Below are positions 18,023 to 27,972 of a stretch of DNA of 64,000 bases, one piece after another. The notes beneath the pieces are model-generated. The model was not told where the DNA came from. It did no database searches and was given only the letters and a program-made list of their open reading frames with translations. The stretch's first letter is position 1. Each line of letters opens with the position of its first letter. Origin of the DNA: Microbacterium sp. Root53 (GTDB lineage: Bacteria > Actinomycetota > Actinomycetes > Actinomycetales > Microbacteriaceae); NCBI RefSeq assembly GCF_001426925.1, contig NZ_LMFR01000024.1:32768-96767 (forward strand), written 5' to 3'. The position numbers and the translations under genes were made by a program.

Positions 18023-20308
18023 TCAGGCGGGCTGGGCCAGCAGCGCCTGGGCGGGGATCGTGCGGCGGCGCGCCACGGCCAGCGTCGTGGCCGCGAAGGC
18101 CAGCACGGCCCACACCAGCAGCGCCGTCACCGCCGCGCCGGTGCCGCCCGCGTCCGTGACCGCGCCGAGGAGCGCGCGGTACGCGGGGGCGGTGGGCAGG
18201 ATGTCCGCCAGCTCGCCGAGCCATCCCGGCATGGTCGAGACCACGCCGGTCGCGATCGCGATCGCGCCGACGAGCGCCGCGACCCAGCGTCCCGCGCCGC
18301 CGAGCGCGGCCACGAGGGCCTGGTGCACGGCCGCGAATGCGACGCCGATCAGGGCGCACAGCGCGAACAGCGCCGCCGCCGTGCCGCCGTCGTAGCCGCT
18401 CACGGCCTGGATGACCGCGGCCACGAGCACGCCCTGCACCGCGCCGACCAGCGCGGCGGGCAGCAGTGCGCCGCCGGCGAGCAGCGCGGATGCGCGGCGC
18501 GACGTCAGGGCGCGCGCCGTGACGGAGCGCATCACGACGAACGTCGCGAGACCGCCGAACCACAGCACGACCGCGGCGAGCAGCGGCACGGCCGACGACC
18601 CGAACATGGTCAGGTCGTCGCCCGCGGTCGCCGACACCGGATCCGCGAGCACGGTCGCGAGATCGCCCGCCTCCGCGTCGCTGTACGACGGGATCTGCTC
18701 GGTCGCCCGGCCGAGGCCGTCCGCCAGCGAGCGCGTGCCCTCGGACAGGTCGCCGATGCCGTCGCCGAGCTGCGTCGTGCCGGTCGCCAGCCGCCCGGCG
18801 CCCTCCGACAGCCGCGTGGCGCCCGACGCGAGCTCGCTCGTCCCGGTCGCGAGGCCGCCCGCACCCGTGGCGAGCTGCGCCGCGCCGGTCGACAGCTCGC
18901 CCGCGCCGCCCGCGAGCTGCGATGCCCCGGCCGACAGCCGGTCGGCGCCGCCCGTCAGCTCCTCGAGCCCGGCCGTGAGCTGAGACGCCCCGGCCGCCGC
19001 GCCGTCGGCGCCGGTCGCGAGGGCGCCGAGGCCGCCGGCGAGCTCCGTCGCGCCGCCCGACGCCGCGCGCAGCTGGGCCGCGAGCTCCGTGGGCAGCTGG
19101 GTCGCGAGCTGCTCCAGCCCGCCGGACGTCCCCGATGCCGCCGCATCGGCCGTGTGCGCGGCCTGAGTGATCGCCGCGAGCTGCGCGCAGAACTCGGCGC
19201 CCGCCCCCGAGGCCGCGCAGGATGCGCTCAGCCCGTCGAGTCCGTCCGCGACGCCCGCGGCCGCCTGCGCCGCGCCGGCCGCGGCGCCCGTGAGCTCGGC
19301 CGGCACGACGCCGTTCCGCTCGATCGCGTCGGCTCCCGCGCCCAGCTCGGACGCCAGCGTCTGCGCACCGGAGGTCGCGTCGTGCAGACCGGGCGCGAGG
19401 CCCGGGTTCGCGGCGGTGCCGTCGCCCGCGAGGCCGGTCGCGAGCTGCCTGGCGCCGTCCGCCAGCTGCGACGCGCCGCCCGCGAGGTCGGCCGCGCCGC
19501 CCGCGACGCCCTGGGCGCCGTCGGCCAGCGCGCCGGCGCCGCCCGCCACGCCGGCCGCCCCGCCGGCCAGCTGTGACGCGCCGTCCGCGAGCTGCCGCGC
19601 GCCTGACGCGAGCTCGCCCGCGCCCGTGCCGAGCTCGGCGGCGCCGCCCGCGAGCTCCTCCGCGCCGTCCCGCGCGGCCCCCGCGCCGTCGGCCAGCTGC
19701 GCGGCGCCGTCGGCCGCCTCGCCGAGCTGCTCGCCCAGCGTCGTGTAGCCGATGAAGACGTTCTCGAGCGTCGCCTCCGACAGCATCCGGCCCATCGACG
19801 CGGTCGCGACCGACGCGATCTGGTTCGCGATGGCCTCGTCGACGATGCGCGCGTCGGGTGCCGTCACGACGTCGATCGTCGCCTGCTCGGGGGCCTCCTC
19901 AGACCCCGACAGGTTCTGGCCGGCCGAGGTCGCGGCCGCCGAGAACTCCTCCGGGATGGTCACGACCGCCTGGTACGTGCCGTCGGCCAGGCCCTCGGCG
20001 GCGTCGTCCTCGTTGGACAGCACCCAGGTCAGATTGCCGTCGACGTCATCCGAGCCCTCGACCAGGCCCGCCGCCAGCTGGCGACCCAGCGGCGTGTACT
20101 GGTCCTGGACGGTCACGGGCTCGTCGAGGTTGACGATCGCGGCGGTCATGTTGTCGAGGCGCTCGGCCGGGTCGTACAGCGCGGCGACGAGCACGCCGCC
20201 CACGAGCGCCGGGAGCAGCAGCACGCCGAGCACCGTGAGCCACGAGACGGGCCGGGTGCTGCGGGCGCGCTCGACTCCGGCGAGGGTCAGGCTGCGGAGG
20301 CGGTTCAT
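18023..20308 (-). CDS. YhgE/Pip family membrane protein
   Basis: A 761-residue protein with one N-terminal helix (about 23-45), a large external segment and five or six helices in the C-terminal 200 residues, the ABC-2-like arrangement of YhgE/Pip proteins. The middle (about residues 205-565) is a run of short repeats of the form L-A-x-G-A, typical of the phage-infection-protein repeat. Such proteins are linked to export of lipids, toxins or cell-wall material. It is coupled (ATGA) to the upstream MMPL gene, so they probably form one export module under TetR control. Confidence 0.9.
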   Translation of the reverse strand: MNRLRSLTLAGVERARSTRPVSWLTVLGVLLLPALVGGVLVAALYDPAERLDNMTAAIVNLDEPVTVQDQYTPLGRQLAAGLVEGSDDVDGNLTWVLSNEDDAAEGLADGTYQAVVTIPEEFSAAATSAGQNLSGSEEAPEQATIDVVTAPDARIVDEAIANQIASVATASMGRMLSEATLENVFIGYTTLGEQLGEAADGAAQLADGAGAARDGAEELAGGAAELGTGAGELASGARQLADGASQLAGGAAGVAGGAGALADGAQGVAGGAADLAGGASQLADGARQLATGLAGDGTAANPGLAPGLHDATSGAQTLASELGAGADAIERNGVVPAELTGAAAGAAQAAAGVADGLDGLSASCAASGAGAEFCAQLAAITQAAHTADAAASGTSGGLEQLATQLPTELAAQLRAASGGATELAGGLGALATGADGAAAGASQLTAGLEELTGGADRLSAGASQLAGGAGELSTGAAQLATGAGGLATGTSELASGATRLSEGAGRLATGTTQLGDGIGDLSEGTRSLADGLGRATEQIPSYSDAEAGDLATVLADPVSATAGDDLTMFGSSAVPLLAAVVLWFGGLATFVVMRSVTARALTSRRASALLAGGALLPAALVGAVQGVLVAAVIQAVSGYDGGTAAALFALCALIGVAFAAVHQALVAALGGAGRWVAALVGAIAIATGVVSTMPGWLGELADILPTAPAYRALLGAVTDAGGTGAAVTALLVWAVLAFAATTLAVARRRTIPAQALLAQPA

Positions 20309-23073
20309 GCGGAGACCTCATTCGGGATGGTCGCGGGAGTGGGGGAGACGTCGACACGACGGACGCCGACCCAGCCGGCGTCGGACAGGAGCCGCTGCGC
20401 GGCGGACGGGTCGGATGCCGTCAGCACCACGGTGAGCGGATCCGGCGCGAGCGCGTGCCGCGCGTCGCGCAGCACGGCGGCGACCTGGTCGCGCGCCGCC
20501 GGCTCGAGGGCGTCGGCGCCGTCGATCACGACGATCGGGGCGCGCGCCGCGGCGCGCACCGCCCGGGCGGGCGCCTCGCCCGGCTGCGGGTCGGCGAGCA
20601 GGGCCAGGCCGACGTGGGCGCGCACCCAGGCGGCGCGGCCGGGGAGCAGGTGCCCGGCGACGCGGAGCAGGCCGCCGGTCGCCGGCGTGCGGCCGGCGAT
20701 CGCGAGCCCCACGGCGCGGGCGCCGCGCGGATCCGCCGAGGCCAGCACCAGGGCGTCGCCCGGCTCGGCGCGCAGCGTCACGCCCGAGGCCAGGACGGGG
20801 CCGTCCTCCACCGCGACCTCCAGGTCGTCCGCCGCAATCACCGCGGTCGATCCGGGCTCGGGCCAATCCGCCAGCGCGCGCTCGCGCTCGACCGCCTCGC
20901 CCTCGATGTCGAAGTGCGGCAGCATCCGGTCGAGCCACCGGGGCATCCACCACGCCTTGTCGCCCAGCAGCGCCATGACCGCGGGCACGAGCGTCATCCG
21001 GACCACGAACGCGTCGACCGCGATCCCCACCGCGAGCGCGAGCGCGATGGGCTTGAGGTTCGCGTCGCCCTCGGGCACGAAGGCCGCGAACACCGCGAAC
21101 ATGATGATCGCCGCCGCGGTGACCACGCGCGCCGAGGCCGCGAACCCGCTGCGCACGGCCTCGACCGCGACCTCGCGCGAGCCGCCGAGCCGGCGCGCGG
21201 CGTGCACGAAGTCCTCGCGCATGCGCGAGACCAGGAACACCTCGTAGTCCATCGCGAGGCCGAACAGCACGCCCATCACCACGATCGGCATGAACGCGAT
21301 GACGGGGCCCGTGCGCGTCACGTGCAGCAGGTCGGCGCCCCAGCCCCACGAGAACACGGCCGCGACCACGCCGAACGCCGCGAGGATCGACAGCAGGTAG
21401 CCGAGCGCGGCCTTGAGCGGCACCCAGACCGAGCGGAACACGATCATCAGCAGCACGAAGGACAGGCCGACGACGAAGATGCCGAACGGCACGAGCGCGG
21501 CGCCGAGCCGGTCGGAGATGTCGATCGACACCGCCGTCGTGCCCGTGACCTTGAGGTCGATGCCGTACTCGTCGAGCCATTCGTCGTGGTGCGCGCGCAG
21601 CTCCCGCACGAGCTCGCTCGTGGCCGGGTCGTCGGGCGCGGTCTCGGGCACGATCTGCACGATGCCGGTGTCCGCGGTCTCGTTCGGGGTCGCGAGCGCG
21701 ACCTCCTTGACGCCGTCGATCTGCTCGACCTCGGCGCGCAGATCGTCCATCAGGCCGACCGGATCGGTGGACGTCACGATCGTGCCGGTCAGGATGAGCG
21801 GGCCGTTGAAGCCCGCGCCGAAGTGCTCCGACGTGAGGTCGTAGCCGATGCGCGCCTCGTTGTCCTCGGGCAGCACGCCGGCGTTCGGCAGCGCGAGGCC
21901 CAGGCTGCCGACCGGCAGGGCCATGAGCCCGAGACCCAGGACGACCGCGACCGTCGTGATCACGGGATGCCGCGTGACGCCGCGCACCCAGCGCGTGCTG
22001 AAGCCCTCCCGCGGCGCCCGGGCCGGCTCGGCCTTATGCGCGCGGCGCGGGCGGCCCACCACGCGGTGCTTCACGAAGCCGAGCAGGGCGGGCGTGAGCG
22101 TGACGGCGATCAGCACGGCCACCGCGACCGCGACGGCCGCCGCGATGCCCATCGTGGTGAGGAACGGGATGTTCGCGAAGCCGAGACCGATCAGCGCGAT
22201 CAGCACGGTCACGCCCGCGAACACGACGGCGGATCCGGCCGTTCCGGTCGCGCGGCCCGCGGACTCCTCGAGCTCCATGCCGTCGCGCGCCTGGTCCTGG
22301 TGCCGCGCCGCGATGAACAGCGCGTAGTCGATGCCGACCGCCAGCCCCAGCATGAGCGCGAGCATCGGGGTCGTGGCCGACACCGTCGCGAACTGCGTGG
22401 CCGCGACGATCCCGAGCAGCGAGACGCCGACGCCGATCAGCGCGACGCCGAGCGGCAGGCCCGCCATCACGAACGACCGGAACGTCACGATCAGCACCAG
22501 GAGCGCGATCACCACGCCGACCGCCTCGGTCAGCGTGACGGTCGGCAGCTCCGTGGCGAACAGCTCGCCGCCGAGCGCGAGCTGCGAGCCCTCCGGCAGG
22601 TCGGGGCGGAGCGCGTCGACGACCTCCTGGAGCGACTCCTTGTCGTCGTCCGTGACATCCGTCATGGTGCCCTCGAACTGGAGCCGAACGATGGCCGCGG
22701 ACTCGTCGCCCGACACCATGCCGGTGACCAGCTCGTCGTACGGCGAGGTGGCGCTGCTGACGCCGTCGACGTCCTCCAGCTCGGCGACCGCGTCCTCGAT
22801 CGGCGTCCGGTAGGTCTCCTCCGTGACGTCGTCGCCCGGGGCCGCGACCACGATGAACTGCGCGCTCGTGCCCGACACCTGCGGGAACGTCCGGCTCAGC
22901 TGCTGCAGCCCCTCCTGCGCCTCCGTGCCCGGGATCGAGAACGCGTTGTCGAAGCCCCGATTGAGGCCGAGGGCTCCGCCGCCGACCGCGAGCAGGATGA
23001 GCAGCCAGCCCAGGAGCACCCGCCACGGGTGACGGAACGACCAGCGGCCGAGCGAGTAGAGCAGGGTGGACAC
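20305..23073 (-). CDS. MMPL family transporter with C-terminal degenerate ABC-ATPase-like domain
   Basis: A 922-residue RND-superfamily protein with two repeats of membrane helices around extracytoplasmic loops. The second helix bundle begins near residue 370, and the G-I-D-Y-A and A-M-D-Y-E segments are the proton-relay-type motifs of MMPL proteins. From about residue 733 there is an extra cytoplasmic domain resembling an ABC nucleotide-binding domain: P-G-D-A-L-V-L-A-S at the Walker A position lacks the G-K-S/T, while P-I-V-V-I-D-G-A-D resembles Walker B. The GTG start has GGAGG six bases upstream. Confidence 0.9.
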   Translation of the reverse strand: MSTLLYSLGRWSFRHPWRVLLGWLLILLAVGGGALGLNRGFDNAFSIPGTEAQEGLQQLSRTFPQVSGTSAQFIVVAAPGDDVTEETYRTPIEDAVAELEDVDGVSSATSPYDELVTGMVSGDESAAIVRLQFEGTMTDVTDDDKESLQEVVDALRPDLPEGSQLALGGELFATELPTVTLTEAVGVVIALLVLIVTFRSFVMAGLPLGVALIGVGVSLLGIVAATQFATVSATTPMLALMLGLAVGIDYALFIAARHQDQARDGMELEESAGRATGTAGSAVVFAGVTVLIALIGLGFANIPFLTTMGIAAAVAVAVAVLIAVTLTPALLGFVKHRVVGRPRRAHKAEPARAPREGFSTRWVRGVTRHPVITTVAVVLGLGLMALPVGSLGLALPNAGVLPEDNEARIGYDLTSEHFGAGFNGPLILTGTIVTSTDPVGLMDDLRAEVEQIDGVKEVALATPNETADTGIVQIVPETAPDDPATSELVRELRAHHDEWLDEYGIDLKVTGTTAVSIDISDRLGAALVPFGIFVVGLSFVLLMIVFRSVWVPLKAALGYLLSILAAFGVVAAVFSWGWGADLLHVTRTGPVIAFMPIVVMGVLFGLAMDYEVFLVSRMREDFVHAARRLGGSREVAVEAVRSGFAASARVVTAAAIIMFAVFAAFVPEGDANLKPIALALAVGIAVDAFVVRMTLVPAVMALLGDKAWWMPRWLDRMLPHFDIEGEAVERERALADWPEPGSTAVIAADDLEVAVEDGPVLASGVTLRAEPGDALVLASADPRGARAVGLAIAGRTPATGGLLRVAGHLLPGRAAWVRAHVGLALLADPQPGEAPARAVRAAARAPIVVIDGADALEPAARDQVAAVLRDARHALAPDPLTVVLTASDPSAAQRLLSDAGWVGVRRVDVSPTPATIPNEVSA

Positions 23074-23106
23074 AGGCGCCTCCGGATGAGGGGAATGGCA
23101 GGGTTC

Positions 23107-23139
23107 GATACAACGCTGTATCCGATACAAGTGTGTATC
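23107..23139. promoter_or_regulatory. Tandem palindromic TetR operators
   Basis: Two perfect palindromes of the form GATACA-N4-TGTATC lie at 23107-23122 and 23124-23139, one base apart. They sit in the divergent region between the MMPL operon and the TetR gene. Dimeric TetR proteins bind such sites, so both directions are likely controlled here. Confidence 0.8.
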
Positions 23140-23178
23140 GTAATCGCCGGCCCGTGCAAGCGGCTGGGCGTGCGGTGG

Positions 23179-23184
23179 GAGAAT
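23179..23184 (+). promoter_or_regulatory. -10 element for the TetR gene
   Basis: GAGAAT ends six bases before the ATG at 23191. The palindromic operators end 39 bases upstream, which suits autorepression. Confidence 0.4.
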
Positions 23185-23190
23185 CGCAGG

Positions 23191-23856
23191 ATGGAGACCC
23201 GGATGACCGAGACGAGCGAGGAGCGCGTGCCGACCCGCAGCCGCGAGAACACGCGCGCGCGGCTGCTCGACGCCGCCGCCCAGGTGTTCGCCGAGGTCGG
23301 GCTCGGCGAGGCCTCGGTCGAGGCCGTGTGCGAGCGCGCGGGCTTCACGCGCGGAGCCTTCTACTCGAACTTCGACTCGAAGGACGAGCTGTTCGTCGAG
23401 CTCGCCGGCCGGTTCGTGAGCCAGCAGGTCGAGGCCGTGCGCGAGCGCGTCGCCGCGCTCATCGAATGCGGCCCCGCCGCCGACGGCGCGCCCGACGACA
23501 TGGTCGGCCTGGTCGAGGCGCTCGACGTGCCCGGCGACGTCCGCCTCGGCGTGCTGCTGATGAGCGAGATCCGCAACCGCGCCATGCGAGACGCCAAGAC
23601 CGCCGAGGCCTACCTCGCGCAGGATGCGCGGATGCTGCGCGAGGTGTCGCAGCTCCTCGAGGACATCGCCCAGGCCAAGGGGCTGCGCCTCACGCTCCCC
23701 GCGGAGGAGGCGGCCCGCATCGTTCTCACCGCGTGGGAGGGCGTCTCGGCCCGCGCGATCATCGCCGGCATCCCCGAGCCCGAGCTGCTCGAGGTCCGCG
23801 CCCGCGAGATGGCGCGGATCGGGCATCTGATCATCGACGACCAGCCCGGTCGCTGA
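23191..23856 (+). CDS. TetR family transcriptional regulator
   Basis: A 221-residue regulator. The N-terminal helix-turn-helix (about residues 22-66) contains T-R-A-R-L-L-D-A-A-A-Q-V-F-A-E-V-G and the recognition stretch G-F-T-R-G-A-F-Y-S-N-F. The C-terminal two thirds would bind a ligand and dimerise. It is divergent from the MMPL/YhgE operon across two operators and is very probably its repressor. An in-frame ATG at 23203 is an alternative start. The final residues and stop lie in sequence related to the intergenic repeat (CCGGTCGCTGAGCGAAGCGG). Confidence 0.92.
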   Translation: METRMTETSEERVPTRSRENTRARLLDAAAQVFAEVGLGEASVEAVCERAGFTRGAFYSNFDSKDELFVELAGRFVSQQVEAVRERVAALIECGPAADGAPDDMVGLVEALDVPGDVRLGVLLMSEIRNRAMRDAKTAEAYLAQDARMLREVSQLLEDIAQAKGLRLTLPAEEAARIVLTAWEGVSARAIIAGIPEPELLEVRAREMARIGHLIIDDQPGR

Positions 23857-23877
23857 GCGAAGCGGAGGCGCAGCGGC

Positions 23878-24873
23878 TTACGCGCCCCCGCGCTCCAGCA
23901 CCGCGTGGCAGCGGCGGATGCGGTCGAGCCACCAGGCGCGGCGGTCGTCCGCCGCCGCGTGGCGGTCGAGCAGCGCCGCGTCGGGGGTGAGCCGCCCCAC
24001 GGGGATCACGCCGCCGCGGGGGGCCAGCGGCTCGGTCACGACGTCCGCCGCGAGCAGCGACGCGGTGCCGAGGCCGCAGTCGAACTCGAGCGACGGCAGC
24101 GCCGCCGCCAGCGCCGCGCCCTGCGACAGGCCGATCGACGTGTCGAGCGCGCTCGATACGATGGCCGGAAGTCCCGCCTCGGCGACGATCTCCAGCGCGC
24201 GGCGCACGCCCCCGAGCGGCTGGGCCTTCACGACCAGCAGGTCGGCCGCTCCCGCGCGCGCCACGGCGAGCGGATCCGCGGCCTTGCGCACCGACTCGTC
24301 CGCCGCGATCGGGATGTCCCAGTCGTGCAGGCGCGCGCGGATCTCGGCGAGCTCCTCGACCGTCGCGCACGGCTGCTCGGCGTATTCCAGGTCGAACTCC
24401 GCCAGCTCGTGCAGCGCGTGCTCCGCCTCGTCGACGTTCCAGCCGCCGTTCGCGTCGACCCGGATGCGCCCCTCGGGCCCCATCGCCGCGCGCACCGCCC
24501 GCACCCGGGCGACGTCGTCCGCGCGGGTCTGACCGCGCTCGGCGACCTTGACCTTGGCGGTGCGGCAGCCGTCGAAGCGCGCCAGCACCTCGGCGACGCG
24601 ATCGGCCGGCACCGCCGGGACCGTGGCGTTCACCGCGATCTCCGCGCGGTGGGGCTGCGGCTGCGGATGCCAGGCGAAGTCCAGGGCCGCCGCGAGCCAC
24701 GTCGCGGCCTCGGCGTCGTCGTACTCGAGGAAAGGAGAGAACTCCGCCCATCCCTCCGGCCCCTCGATCAGAGCGGCCTCCCGGTGATCCACTCCGCGGA
24801 ACCGCGTCGCGAGCGGCAGTGACACCACGCGTGCGGTGCCGAGGATGTCGTCGAGCGGGGGGAGTGGCGTCAT
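23878..24873 (-). CDS. menC: o-Succinylbenzoate synthase
   Basis: A 331-residue enolase-superfamily enzyme. The catalytic lysine is in T-A-K-V-K-V near residue 110. Metal ligands follow in V-D-A-N-G-G, E-Q-P and A-D-E-S, and the second lysine is in V-V-K-A-Q-P. It dehydrates SHCHC to o-succinylbenzoate, the fourth step of menaquinone synthesis. The length is slightly short for the superfamily but normal for actinobacterial MenC. menB, menE, menA and menD lie within 11 kb. CAGGAT six bases before the ATG sets the start. Confidence 0.93.
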   Translation of the reverse strand: MTPLPPLDDILGTARVVSLPLATRFRGVDHREAALIEGPEGWAEFSPFLEYDDAEAATWLAAALDFAWHPQPQPHRAEIAVNATVPAVPADRVAEVLARFDGCRTAKVKVAERGQTRADDVARVRAVRAAMGPEGRIRVDANGGWNVDEAEHALHELAEFDLEYAEQPCATVEELAEIRARLHDWDIPIAADESVRKAADPLAVARAGAADLLVVKAQPLGGVRRALEIVAEAGLPAIVSSALDTSIGLSQGAALAAALPSLEFDCGLGTASLLAADVVTEPLAPRGGVIPVGRLTPDAALLDRHAAADDRRAWWLDRIRRCHAVLERGGA

Positions 24874-24879
24874 GGACTC

Positions 24880-24885
24880 ATCCTG
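24880..24885 (-). promoter_or_regulatory. -10 element for menC
   Basis: CAGGAT on the minus strand ends six bases before the ATG at 24873. The same hexamer and spacing recur at 28557, 40410 and 49670. Confidence 0.42.
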
Positions 24886-24961
24886 CCTTTCCTGATGCCC
24901 GGACGCAGTGCTCGCCCATCCGGAATCCGCGCATCCGGAGCCCGCCCCGTCCGGGCGCCTC

Positions 24962-24967
24962 TAGTCT
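24962..24967 (+). promoter_or_regulatory. -10 element for the LLM oxidoreductase gene
   Basis: TAGTCT ends six bases before the ATG at 24974. It is divergent from the menC promoter, 76 bases away. Confidence 0.45.
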
Positions 24968-24973
24968 GGCGGC

Positions 24974-25798
24974 ATGCCAGCCATCGACATCCCCGTGCGC
25001 CTCGGCGTGCAGCTCCAGCCCCAGCACCACGCGTCCTACGGCGCCGTCCGCGACGCGGTCACCCGGCTCGAGGACATGGGCGTGGACGTCCTGTTCAACT
25101 GGGACCACTTCTATCCGCTGAGCGGCGACCCGGACGGCACGCACTTCGAGTCGTGGACCATGCTCGCGGCGTGGGCCGAGCAGACCGAGCGGGTCGAGTT
25201 CGGGGCCCTGGTCAACTGCAACTCGTACCGAAACCCCGACCTGCAGGCCGACATGGCCCGCACGGTCGACCACATCTCGAAGAAGGGCGGCGACACGGGT
25301 CGGTTCATCTTCGGCACCGGATCCGGGTGGTTCGAGCGCGACTACGTCGAGTACGGGTACGAGTTCGGCACGGCGGGATCCCGCCTCGACGACCTGGCCG
25401 AGGCGCTGCCGCGCATCGAGGCGCGCTGGGACGCGCTCAACCCCGCACCGACCCGGAAGATCCCGGTGCTGATCGGCGGCAAGGGCGAGCAGAAGACGCT
25501 GCGCCTGGTCGCCCGTCACGCCGACATCTGGCACAGCTTCGTGAGCCCCGAGGAGATGCCGCACAAGCTCGACGTGCTCGCGCGCTGGGCTGACAAGGAG
25601 GGCCGCGACCTGTCGGCCCTCGTGCTGTCGAACGAGCTCGGCCACCGCGACGAGCGCGCCGACGCGCTGTTCGACGCCGGCGTGCGGCTGTTCACGCTCG
25701 GCATCTCGGGCGACAGGCTCGACTACGACCGCGTGCAGCACTGGCTCACGTGGCGCGACGAGCGCAACGGATCGGCCGGCACGGTCGTCGACGCCTGA
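24974..25798 (+). CDS. LLM class F420- or FMN-dependent oxidoreductase
   Basis: A 274-residue luciferase-like TIM-barrel protein. The N-terminal strand R-L-G-V-Q-L-Q-P-Q, the D-V-L-F-N-W-D-H-F segment and the A-W-A-E-Q-T-E-R-V-E-F-G motif match this class, and I-P-V-L-I-G-G-K-G-E near residue 165 is the phosphate-binding region. Subfamily features lean towards F420 use, but cofactor and substrate are unproven. It lies between menC and menB without an obvious role in menaquinone synthesis. Confidence 0.88.
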   Translation: MPAIDIPVRLGVQLQPQHHASYGAVRDAVTRLEDMGVDVLFNWDHFYPLSGDPDGTHFESWTMLAAWAEQTERVEFGALVNCNSYRNPDLQADMARTVDHISKKGGDTGRFIFGTGSGWFERDYVEYGYEFGTAGSRLDDLAEALPRIEARWDALNPAPTRKIPVLIGGKGEQKTLRLVARHADIWHSFVSPEEMPHKLDVLARWADKEGRDLSALVLSNELGHRDERADALFDAGVRLFTLGISGDRLDYDRVQHWLTWRDERNGSAGTVVDA

Positions 25799-25848
25799 TC
25801 CGGCGCCGCCGGGGGGAGGGGCGCCGGGCCGTGGGCCGACCGCGGGAA

Positions 25849-25854
25849 TAGGCT
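25849..25854 (+). promoter_or_regulatory. -10 element for menB
   Basis: TAGGCT ends six bases before GTG 25861, supporting a GTG leaderless start 62 bases after the LLM gene. Confidence 0.48.
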
Positions 25855-25860
25855 GGACGG

Positions 25861-26787
<927 letters not shown>

Positions 26788-26806
26788 GCGCGGGGCCCGG
26801 CCGGAC

Positions 26807-27970
26807 ATGAGGCTCGAGCGGCTCGACTCGGACGACCCGCGTGACGTGCTGCGCGCGCTGCGCACGGCGCTCGGCGCGGGGCCGGCCATCGCGCTCGGCG
26901 CGGGAGAGCGCGAGCTGCCCGCCGAGGTGCCGGCCGGCACGGCGGTCGTGGTGACGACGTCCGGCTCGAGCGGGGTGCCGAAGAGCGTGATGCTGTCGCG
27001 CTCGGCGCTGACCTCGAGCGCGCTGGCGACCGCCGCGCGGATCGGTGCGGGGCAGTGGCTGCTGCCGCTCGCGGGCGGGTACATCGCGGGCGTGCAGGTG
27101 CTGGTGCGCTCGCTCGTGCAGGGCACCGAGCCCGCCATTCTGTCGGGCCGCTTCTCGGCGGCCGCGTTCGCGCATGTCGTCTCGGGCATGCACTCGTCGC
27201 GCGGGGGAGAGCGCGTCCCCACGTACACCTCGCTGGTGCCCGCGCAGCTGCAGACGCTGGTCGACGCCGCGGACGAGGACCCGGGCGTCCGTCGCGCGCT
27301 CGCGTCGTTCGAGACGATCCTGGTGGGCGGCCAGGCGCTGCCGCAGCCGATGCGCGAGCGCGCCGAGGCGCACGGCGCGCGCATCGTGCGCACGTACGGC
27401 TCGAGCGAGACGGCGGGCGGATGCGTGTACGACGGCGTGCCGCTGGACGGCGTGCGCGTGGTGGCCGTCGACGGTGAGCTGCGGGTCGCAGGGCCCACCC
27501 TCGCGGACGGCTACTTGGGCGATCCGGGCCTGACGGAGCGGGTGTTCGTGCGCGACGCCGACGGCGTCCGCTGGTACCGCACGGGCGACGCGGGCGTCGT
27601 GGAGGACGGTGTCGTGCGCGTGACCGGGCGGATCGACAACGTGATCGTCTCGGGAGGCGTGAACGTGTCGCTCGACCGGGTCGAGCGCGTCGTGCGCGAG
27701 CTGCCCCCCGTGCCGGGCGCGTTCACGCTCGCGGACGCCGTGGTGGTCGGCGCGTCGGACGAGCGCTGGGGCGAGACGCCCGTGCTCGTCGCGCGCCGGG
27801 CCGACGTGGGGTCTCCCGACGCCGCGCTCAGCGCGGCCAGGGCCGCGGTCGGCGCGCAGGTCGGCAAGCCCGCGCGGCCGTCGCGCATCCTGCTCGTGGA
27901 TGCGCTGCCGCGCCTGGCCTCGGGCAAGCCCGACCGCGTCGCCCTCCGCCGCCTGGCGGCGGCCGGCTGA
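26807..27970 (+). CDS. menE: o-Succinylbenzoate--CoA ligase (AMP-binding)
   Basis: A 387-residue adenylate-forming enzyme. The ATP loop is T-T-S-G-S-S-G-V-P-K-S near residue 49, followed by Y-G-S-S-E-T-A-G-G near 200, R-T-G-D-A-G near 261 and the catalytic lysine in L-A-S-G-K-P-D near the C terminus. It is shorter than the proteobacterial MenE because the N-terminal part is reduced, as in other Actinobacteria. It supplies the substrate of MenB. The gene ends in a large palindromic element. Confidence 0.92.
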   Translation: MRLERLDSDDPRDVLRALRTALGAGPAIALGAGERELPAEVPAGTAVVVTTSGSSGVPKSVMLSRSALTSSALATAARIGAGQWLLPLAGGYIAGVQVLVRSLVQGTEPAILSGRFSAAAFAHVVSGMHSSRGGERVPTYTSLVPAQLQTLVDAADEDPGVRRALASFETILVGGQALPQPMRERAEAHGARIVRTYGSSETAGGCVYDGVPLDGVRVVAVDGELRVAGPTLADGYLGDPGLTERVFVRDADGVRWYRTGDAGVVEDGVVRVTGRIDNVIVSGGVNVSLDRVERVVRELPPVPGAFTLADAVVVGASDERWGETPVLVARRADVGSPDAALSAARAAVGAQVGKPARPSRILLVDALPRLASGKPDRVALRRLAAAG

Positions 27971-27972
27971 CT

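Noticed and set aside
13944..18563. A 1539-residue minus-strand open frame over the fru operon
   Set aside because: Composition is dominated by Arg, His, Asp and Gly without any domain, and fruR, fruK and fruA on the other strand are unambiguous.
20455..23856. A plus-strand open frame of over 1100 residues ending in the TetR gene
   Set aside because: Only the last 221 residues form a TetR protein. The upstream part is antisense to the MMPL gene and lacks any motif.
18023..23856. A type VII or toxin-export system around the YhgE/Pip protein
   Set aside because: No WXG100, EccC-like or LXG toxin gene is present. The neighbours are an MMPL transporter and a TetR regulator only.
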